From Parcubacteria bacterium C7867-001 (GTDB lineage: Bacteria > Patescibacteria > Paceibacteria > UBA9973 > UBA2103), in assembly GCA_001189095.1 (NCBI GenBank), contig LFCK01000001.1, forward strand, positions 326,548-390,547: a stretch of 64,000 nucleotides of DNA. The letters are read 5' to 3'. Shown here in pieces: positions 58,714 through 64,000 of the stretch. Below the pieces are notes generated by a model, which had not been told where the DNA came from, searched no databases, and saw nothing but the letters and a program-made list of their open reading frames with translations. The first letter of the stretch is position 1; every line of letters starts with the position of its first letter. A program made the translations under genes and the position numbers.

Positions 58714-60066
58714 ATGAGTGCAATCGTCCAGAAAGGCGATCCCGTTCTGCGGGAAATCGCGAAGCCGGTACCCGAACAAATGTTCGGGTCTTCCGAACTT
58801 GCGGAGATTATCCGCGACATGAAGGAGACACTCGACAAAGAACCTGACGGTGTTGCTCTTGCCGCTCCCCAAATTGCCATCTCGTACCGCATTTTCATCG
58901 TCCGTTATGACCGCATGCGCCCGCCACCTGAGAATGATCGTCCCGAGGTTCCGGAATACGGCGTATTTATCAATCCAAAAATAGTGAAGTCTTCGCGTCG
59001 CCGAATTCCCATGGACGAAGGTTGCCTCTCGGTGCGCGGCACCTACGGAACAACCCTGCGTCATGACCGCGCTACGGTGCGCGCACAGGACGAAAACGGA
59101 AAGAAATTCGAGCGTGGAGGCGGAGACATTCTCGCGCAAGCATTCCAGCATGAAATAGACCACTTGGACGGCACTCTTTTTGTCGACCATGCAGAAGAGC
59201 TCTATGCTCCTTCTGGTCGCACCAGCGCCCGCAAAAAATTCCTTTTCTTCGGAACGCCGTACGTCGCACGCGACACGCTCGCGCTTCTCCTTGAGCGCGG
59301 TATGCGTCCTGAAGCCGTCATTACCTCACCGGACGCACCGCGTGGCCGCGGCATGGAGCTCTTGCCGTCCGACACCAAAGCATTCGCGGTCGAGCATGGC
59401 ATTCCGGTGCTGACACCAGAAAAACTTACTCCATCCGTTATTGAGGAACTCAAGGCGTTCGAGTGCGAGTACGCACTCGTGGTCGCGTATGGAAAGATCC
59501 TTCCTCAGAAACTCATCGACGCATTCCCTCTTGGGATACTGAATGTGCATTACTCACTTCTTCCGAAATATCGGGGCGCATCACCAGTTGAAGCAGCGCT
59601 ACTTCATGGAGAAACCGTGACCGGCGTGACGGTGCAGAAGATGGTTAAGGAGCTCGACGCGGGCGATGTTCTTGGCTTGGTAGAAGTTGAGATAGGTCCT
59701 GAGGAAACGACCCGCGAACTGCGCCCACGTCTCATTACCATCGGCGCGGAACTGCTTGCCGACATTCTTCCGGCGTTCGAGCAGGATCTTATCGAAGGCG
59801 AAGCTCAAGACGCTTCACACGCAACACATTGTGGAAAAATAGCGAAAGAAGAAGGTCTGCTTGATCTTAGTGGTGACGCGCAAACGAACTGGAATAAGTA
59901 CCGCGCATACGCCGAATCTCCGGGCACGTATTTTTTCATGCAAAAGAACGGCAAGGATATACGGGTAAAGATAAAGACGGCGAAATTTGAAAACAGGGTC
60001 TTCACTCCTCTGCGGATAGTGCCCGAAGGAAAAACCGAAACGGACTACGCGACATTCGCAAAATAG
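58714..60066 (+). CDS. Peptide deformylase-methionyl-tRNA formyltransferase fusion
   Basis: 450 residues in one frame. N-terminal deformylase (about 1-165): GVALAAPQ, EGCLS and HEIDH metal motifs. C-terminal methionyl-tRNA formyltransferase (about 175-450): FLFFGTP, the formyl-donor loop, NVHYSLLPKYRG with the catalytic Asn/His, and KELDAGDV with the Asp. A short charged linker joins them. The two enzymes add and remove the same formyl group, so joint regulation is implied. A TATCGT box lies 7 nt before the ATG. Confidence 0.93.
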   Translation: MSAIVQKGDPVLREIAKPVPEQMFGSSELAEIIRDMKETLDKEPDGVALAAPQIAISYRIFIVRYDRMRPPPENDRPEVPEYGVFINPKIVKSSRRRIPMDEGCLSVRGTYGTTLRHDRATVRAQDENGKKFERGGGDILAQAFQHEIDHLDGTLFVDHAEELYAPSGRTSARKKFLFFGTPYVARDTLALLLERGMRPEAVITSPDAPRGRGMELLPSDTKAFAVEHGIPVLTPEKLTPSVIEELKAFECEYALVVAYGKILPQKLIDAFPLGILNVHYSLLPKYRGASPVEAALLHGETVTGVTVQKMVKELDAGDVLGLVEVEIGPEETTRELRPRLITIGAELLADILPAFEQDLIEGEAQDASHATHCGKIAKEEGLLDLSGDAQTNWNKYRAYAESPGTYFFMQKNGKDIRVKIKTAKFENRVFTPLRIVPEGKTETDYATFAK

Positions 60067-60093
60067 AAACGCGGCGCCTACGGCGCCGCGTTT
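60067..60093. terminator. Terminator after def-fmt
   Basis: Twelve-base-pair stem aaacgcggcgcc with its complement, loop tac; serves the converging gene too. Confidence 0.83.
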
Positions 60094-60105
60094 TACATAT
60101 CGAGA

Positions 60106-60537
60106 TTAACCGATATGAACTTCGTTTGGGTCGGCGATTTTTCTGAATCGCGGACCGCGGTAATGAGTCCCGTCATCGAGTGTACGGTCGACCGGACGCA
60201 AGAAGCTGTCCGGCCCAACGAGCTCGCGATGTGCTGGCTCTCCTTTATAGAGACCGTAATCTGCGATATAGCGGACAGTGCACATCCCCGTGTTTACCTG
60301 CTCTTCAACTCCAGTAACGAGATATCGCTTAAGGTCGGTCGGCTTTGACTTGAAGTGTTCGTACCAACCCGGTTCAACGAACGCCTTAATCCTTTTTAGG
60401 AGCGCAAACGTTTCCTGACTGCGTTCGACCTTGTCCCGTGAGTTATCCATATTCTTACGAACGAGGAAGGCTGCCTCGCTTTCAAGACGAGTCGCTTCAT
60501 CAAAGGTTGTCGGCGGTTGTTTATATTCCATATTCAT
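60106..60537 (-). CDS. Hypothetical protein, 143 aa
   Basis: Soluble, charged, no family recognised; contains VRYIADYGLYKGEPAHREL and a basic tail. An ATG at 60531 lies 8 nt after ggag and is an alternative start. Single gene with its own terminator. Confidence 0.65.
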   Translation of the reverse strand: MNMEYKQPPTTFDEATRLESEAAFLVRKNMDNSRDKVERSQETFALLKRIKAFVEPGWYEHFKSKPTDLKRYLVTGVEEQVNTGMCTVRYIADYGLYKGEPAHRELVGPDSFLRPVDRTLDDGTHYRGPRFRKIADPNEVHIG

Positions 60538-60589
60538 TTCTCCAGTACTCCTCTGCAGATCTTACGAGGTTAAGCCCGTCTTGCGCAAC

Positions 60590-60811
60590 TCACATTTCTA
60601 TATCGAAAATCTTGCGGGGACTGCGGTGCCCACTGGTAAGCCGCACCTTCCCGAGGGGCAGCGAAAAATGCTCGGCAAGGAGTTCGCGGACGCGCGTATT
60701 GGCAAGGTTTCGTTCAGCGGGCTGCTTTACCGCGACAGTAAGCGTCCGGTCTTCCGTCTCGATGAGAGATTCCCGCTTCGCGTCCGGGATCACGCGTACG
60801 CGTACGTACAT
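60590..60811 (-). CDS. DUF167 (YggU-like) family protein
   Basis: 73 residues with the DUF167 pattern VRVIPDAKRES...LTVAVKQPAERNLANTRVRELLAEHF...KVRLTSGHRSPRKIF. Family function unknown, usually coupled to translation genes. Its start overlaps the preceding stop by 1 nt (TAATG). Confidence 0.82.
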   Translation of the reverse strand: MYVRVRVIPDAKRESLIETEDRTLTVAVKQPAERNLANTRVRELLAEHFSLPLGKVRLTSGHRSPRKIFDIEM

Positions 60812-61047
60812 TATTTTACGTAGTGCTCCGAAAGATACGAGATTATCTTTGTCGATTCGTAGAGCGATTCACCGCGCTCCTCGTCGACAAGAAACGGCGT
60901 CTCATGCTTCCCGCCCATCGTCATAAGCACCTTCTCATTTTCTGGTTTGGCGATGTCTTCAAGGGTGAGCTCGATTCCCTTTTCTTTCGCAAAGTTCATG
61001 ACTTCAATGGAGAACGGGCAGTACTCGCGCATGTAGAGTTTAAGCAT
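60811..61047 (-). CDS. Glutaredoxin-like / GST N-terminal domain protein
   Basis: 78 residues: thioredoxin-fold N-terminal half with CPFS where glutaredoxins have CPxC, then ETPFLVDEE and the YESTKIISYLSEHY helix of the GST_N fold. The single Cys suggests a monothiol mechanism or peroxidase-like use. Start: the ATG 6 nt after TATAAT. Confidence 0.8.
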   Translation of the reverse strand: MLKLYMREYCPFSIEVMNFAKEKGIELTLEDIAKPENEKVLMTMGGKHETPFLVDEERGESLYESTKIISYLSEHYVK

Positions 61048-61065
61048 CGGGCCATTATAACAAAA

Positions 61066-61091
61066 CCCGCCGACAAAGCCGGCGGGTTCAG
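61066..61091 (-). terminator. Terminator of the 102-aa gene
   Basis: Stem aacccgccg with its complement; the minus-strand tail runs into the TATAAT box of the glutaredoxin-like gene. Confidence 0.7.
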
Positions 61092-61093
61092 TA

Positions 61094-61402
61094 TCACACC
61101 GTGAACGCATCCGACAGATCGGATACGAGCACGTCGATATCAGCACCAGAAAGGAACGCTCGCAGCGCATCGTACGGCACAAGTGCCTTCACACGCTTGA
61201 ATGCCTCGAGCTTCTCCGCTCGAGCCTCATCAAGCTTATACGGTTTCGCTTTGATATCCTCCCAGGTAAGACGCTTCGGAAGCGGGTCGCCGACGCTCAC
61301 ATGCTTGCGGATCGCATCGCGAAGCTCGCGATAGAGATCCATGGACACAATGAGTTCGCCGAATTCAACCGCTCGCGCAAGGCAGGGCGGGAGTGCTGTC
61401 AT
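61094..61402 (-). CDS. Hypothetical protein, 102 aa
   Basis: Helical, Arg/Glu-rich, no family recognised. aaggagg lies 7 nt before the ATG. Stands alone between two transcription units. Confidence 0.65.
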   Translation of the reverse strand: MTALPPCLARAVEFGELIVSMDLYRELRDAIRKHVSVGDPLPKRLTWEDIKAKPYKLDEARAEKLEAFKRVKALVPYDALRAFLSGADIDVLVSDLSDAFTV

Positions 61403-61508
61403 GAGATGACCTCCTTCTGAAAATGAGACTACTCCCCTCCCGGAGAAATTGCACGGTTGCTCCTGGGGATTTTTCGGCTAGAATGCCACTACGTCCCCTT
61501 CTGGGGAC

Positions 61509-61561
61509 GCAGACATTCCGCGCGCTTCATACCTTGAAGCCACGGAAGCAGACATTCCGCG
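61509..61561 (+). repeat. Direct repeat upstream of tRNA-Asn
   Basis: GCAGACATTCCGCG at 61509-61522 and again at 61548-61561; the second copy runs into the first bases of the tRNA. Confidence 0.6.
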
Positions 61562-61627
61562 ATAGCTCAACGGTAGAGCAGCTCGCTGTTAACGAGTTGG
61601 TTCCAGGTTCGAATCCTGGTCGCGGAG
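61556..61627 (+). tRNA. tRNA-Asn (anticodon GTT)
   Basis: Acceptor TCCGCGA with TCGCGGA, D-arm with GCTCAACGGTAGAGC, anticodon stem GCTCG/CGAGT with loop containing GTT, T-arm CCAGGTTCGAATCCTGG. CCA is not encoded. The discriminator base is also the first base of the 100-bp inverted repeat. Confidence 0.94.
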
Positions 61628-61720
61628 CCCACACTAGGTTTGATTCCATAGTCCCCAATTTTTCCCGCGCGGCGGCTACCGCCGCGTATACAGGGTGCGC
61701 CGTTCCTGACACTTTTTGAT

Positions 61721-63007
61721 TCAGAGCATAGGTTCGAGCCACGCAGAGCCGTCTCGTTCGAGACGCGCGATATGCTCTTGTATTGACCGCTTGTCGGACA
61801 AAAGCACGCGACGCTTCGACAAATAGGCGTCGCGTTCAATATCCTGCGCGATGTATAAGTCCATGAGGCGATCAAGTTTGCGCTCGATATCGTTCATCTC
61901 CTCCCGTAGCCCTGTGACCGCTTCTGCGGTCGTCCGACCGGACGCTCGTTCATCTACTTCTATACGTTTCTCAAAATCCCGCGCCCATTCGCTTGGAAGT
62001 ACGAACATAGAAAGGAGGTCGGAAAAATCGGTGGCGAGCTGTTCTTCGCGGACATAGGACTGCGAACAGCGAGACGCCGATTTTTTGGTACAGCGATAGT
62101 AGGTGTAGTGGTGGGTGTTGCCGTTCTTTTGGTGCTTGGTGCGGGTTTCGGCGGTAATGCTCATTCCGCACTCCCCACAGGACATAAGTCCGCAAAATAC
62201 TTGGGGTTGGGTTTTCTCAACTTGCGGATGCCCGCGCTCTGCGAGGACTTTCTGCACCTTGTCGTAGAGGCGTTTGTCGATAATCGGGGTGTGGCGACCC
62301 TCGTACAATTCGCCGCCGTAGAGGAAGTGGCCGTAGTAAAAAGGATTGGCGAGGATGAAGCGGACACGGTCATTGTGGATGCGGTTTCTTTGCGTACTTT
62401 GCGCGCCGTTGTCATACAGAAATTGTCCGATATCTTCGAGGCGCGATACGCCTTTTGCGTACAACTCAAACGCGGCGAGAATCACTTTTGATTTCTTGCG
62501 GTCAATAACGATGGTTTTTGTGCGTTGGTCGTTTCGATACCCCGCCGGAGCAGTCCCCGGGAAGTGTCCTTGGCGGGCTTTAGCGCGAAGGCCGCGCGCT
62601 GTGTTTACAGATAGGTCGCGGATGAATTGGTTCGCCATACCAAATTCCATGGACATCATGAGCACATTGTCGGCGGGATAGTACGCGCGGTCATGAGTTT
62701 GGATATGAGCAATCGTGCCGTTTTGGAGAAGCCATTGAATCTGTCCGCCGTCTACCGGATTTCGTGCAAGGCGATCAATTTTCCAACATACGATTCCTTG
62801 CGCCTCACCGTTTTGAATACGGGTCATCATATCGTTAAACACGGGACGATTCGGCTGTTTTGCGCTCCGTTTCTCCACGAATTCCTGAACGACTTCAAGT
62901 CCCTCTTTCCGCGCGAGCGCGCGCAATTCCGACAACTGCGCCTCAATGGACAAAACTTGTTTGTCCTCGACATCAGTGCTTTTGCGGGCGTAGAGGAAAT
63001 AACGCAT
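61721..63007 (-). CDS. Large serine recombinase
   Basis: 428 residues: resolvase domain with YARKSTD (nucleophile Ser10), a Recombinase domain (about 150-260, NPVDGG...RAKARQGHFPG), a zinc-ribbon (CGECGMSITAETRTKHQ...C) and a C-terminal coiled coil. It can invert, integrate or excise DNA. Start: ATG 7 nt after TATAAT. Its stop codon lies inside the left inverted repeat. Confidence 0.93.
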   Translation of the reverse strand: MRYFLYARKSTDVEDKQVLSIEAQLSELRALARKEGLEVVQEFVEKRSAKQPNRPVFNDMMTRIQNGEAQGIVCWKIDRLARNPVDGGQIQWLLQNGTIAHIQTHDRAYYPADNVLMMSMEFGMANQFIRDLSVNTARGLRAKARQGHFPGTAPAGYRNDQRTKTIVIDRKKSKVILAAFELYAKGVSRLEDIGQFLYDNGAQSTQRNRIHNDRVRFILANPFYYGHFLYGGELYEGRHTPIIDKRLYDKVQKVLAERGHPQVEKTQPQVFCGLMSCGECGMSITAETRTKHQKNGNTHHYTYYRCTKKSASRCSQSYVREEQLATDFSDLLSMFVLPSEWARDFEKRIEVDERASGRTTAEAVTGLREEMNDIERKLDRLMDLYIAQDIERDAYLSKRRVLLSDKRSIQEHIARLERDGSAWLEPML

Positions 63008-63025
63008 ACTTTCCATTATACCGCT

Positions 63026-63745
63026 ATGACCTCTCACCAAGAGAATTTCGCAAAAGCGATGAAATGGACAGAAGAACTACGGGGCAGATATCTGCACACT
63101 CTCGCGGTATTTAGGATCTTTGAGAGATTTAGGAAACTATCGGCTCCCAATGTTGTAGGTAAGAGAAAGGCAAAAGAAAATGTCCATACTTTTAGCCAGC
63201 ATTTGTACTTCTTTACCCCACTTCAAGAAGCCGCTCGATGTTACTTTTTTATTGAATTGGCAAAGTTTTTCGATGTAAATAAAAAGAAACAATCTCTTAC
63301 AATCGAGATGCTGCTAGATTTGGTAGACAATCACTTCTCTTCGTTTTCAAAAGAAAAATTCCTCGAACGTCATCAAAATCGACACTTCATTCCAGAGTTA
63401 TTTGAAAGCTATGAACCATTTTCCCACTCCGATATTAGAAAGATACGCAAACGGTTAGCAAGAAATAGAAAAGTTATAACAGATCTGAAAATATACAGAG
63501 ACAAGTTTCTCGTTCACGCTGATCTGAAAAAAGAAGAGGTAAAAATAACTGGAGTGCAGATAAAAGTACTTCTCAAAATCGTGAAAGATACTATCGATCT
63601 TTATTACCGCAGACTTGATTTCGCTTCTAATGATTATAGAAACTACGACGAAGAGCCTGTATTTGCAGTCGATAAGGTAATGCAAAGACTTCAAGAACAT
63701 GAGAAGGAGCGTCTGCGTAAAATCTACAAAGAATACGGTATGTAA
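63026..63745 (+). CDS. AT-rich HEPN-like protein, AbiU2-type candidate
   Basis: 239 residues, all-helical and clearly more AT-rich than the rest of the window. YRDKFLVH near residues 157-164 has the R-x5-H pattern of HEPN ribonucleases and is followed by the helix expected in AbiU2-type HEPN domains. Toxin or abortive-infection function is inferred. Divergent from the recombinase, with the two starts 18 bp apart. Confidence 0.65.
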   Translation: MTSHQENFAKAMKWTEELRGRYLHTLAVFRIFERFRKLSAPNVVGKRKAKENVHTFSQHLYFFTPLQEAARCYFFIELAKFFDVNKKKQSLTIEMLLDLVDNHFSSFSKEKFLERHQNRHFIPELFESYEPFSHSDIRKIRKRLARNRKVITDLKIYRDKFLVHADLKKEEVKITGVQIKVLLKIVKDTIDLYYRRLDFASNDYRNYDEEPVFAVDKVMQRLQEHEKERLRKIYKEYGM

Positions 63746-63900
63746 GGGAGCTTCGCTGATTATTCCGTTTTGAGCGAAGAAGTAGGTGCGCGCATGGGTG
63801 GGAGGGGCAAGCACACTTCGGGCTTGGATTTCCCATTCTCTCCCCGCCAAAAAATCCGCTCCCTTTTCTTCAAAAAATCTTCTGGGCTCTGATTCGCATT
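63746..63900. other. Spacer before the right inverted repeat
   Basis: 155 nt; no gene or clear hairpin seen. Confidence 0.5.
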
Positions 63901-64000
63901 CTCTGAATCAAAAAGTGTCAGGAACGGCGCACCCTGTATACGCGGCGGTAGCCGCCGCGCGGGAAAAATTGGGGACTATGGAATCAAACCTAGTGTGGGC

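Larger units (their letters stand above)
61627..64000. mobile_element. Segment between perfect 100-bp inverted repeats: recombinase plus HEPN-like gene
   Basis: 61627-61726 and 63901-64000 are exact inverted complements over 100 bp; the base inside each arm differs. The left arm starts at the tRNA-Asn discriminator, and the right arm runs to the window edge and may continue. Between them lie a serine recombinase (-) and an AT-rich gene (+), divergent from a shared promoter area. It fits an invertible or mobile segment inserted beside a tRNA gene, or an assembly error. Confidence 0.7.

Noticed and set aside
61727..61760. Second tRNA suggested by GGTTCGAGCC
   Set aside because: The stretch is the 3' end of the recombinase coding sequence and has no D- or anticodon arm.
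1..64000. CRISPR array
   Set aside because: No regularly spaced repeat of 23-40 bp and no cas gene was seen.

Overview
The window looks like about 64 kb of a Patescibacteria (CPR) chromosome, most probably Parcubacteria and perhaps Kaiserbacteria-like. The evidence is indirect: compact genes with short spacers, TGA used as an ordinary stop, roughly 50-55% GC by eye, a class I lysyl-tRNA synthetase, a minimal ProRS, many small orphan proteins, and a large secreted protein ending in a peptidoglycan-binding-like domain. No 16S gene is present, so the placement is an inference.

Layout. 1-8.6 kb: cell-wall genes on + (partial D,D-carboxypeptidase, mraY, ftsW, murG), gltX and an M23 peptidase, interrupted by an SPFH plus NAD-kinase-like pair. 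8.7-16.4 kb: small single-gene units (AlkA-like glycosylase, DUF3467, EEP hydrolase, LOG protein, DEDDh exonuclease, rpmA, a papain-like protease), one frameshifted gene and two structured intergenic regions. 16.5-24.7 kb: rplI, a CAP protein, a 954-aa surface protein, two paralogous orphans, a Ctp protease and a CorA-like protein. 25.3-33.6 kb: cysS-dnaB-recR, rplU, a free-standing RpoA-CTD-like protein, rmuC, yqeY and tRNA-Glu. 34.2-38.9 kb (-): mraZ-rsmH-ftsL-ftsI-murF. 39.6-46.9 kb (-): lysS, greA, then proS-mreB-mreC-mreD-mrdA. 47-57 kb: rseP-frr, a 784-aa repeat protein, a J-domain protein, holB, a second mreB and murA. 58.7-60.1 kb: a fused def-fmt gene. 61.5-64 kb: tRNA-Asn followed by a segment bounded by perfect 100-bp inverted repeats that carries a serine recombinase and an AT-rich HEPN-like gene.

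The genes work together mainly in envelope building. MurA, MurF, MraY and MurG make lipid II. FtsW/FtsI and MrdA with MreBCD use it at the septum and side wall. The carboxypeptidase, M23, Ctp and RseP proteases remodel the envelope. The rest is translation (four tRNA synthetases, ribosomal proteins, RRF, formylation), replication and repair (DnaB, HolB, RecR, RmuC, AlkA-like).

Two kinds of gene start are visible. Most conserved genes have a TATAAT-like -10 box only 6-9 nt before the ATG and no Shine-Dalgarno sequence, which suggests leaderless mRNAs. About two dozen small orphan genes instead have a strong AGGAGG-type site, often a TTGACA promoter, and their own hairpin terminator. This split, the def-fmt fusion, the recombinase/HEPN element and several promoter-to-terminator units with no recognisable gene are the points most worth following up.
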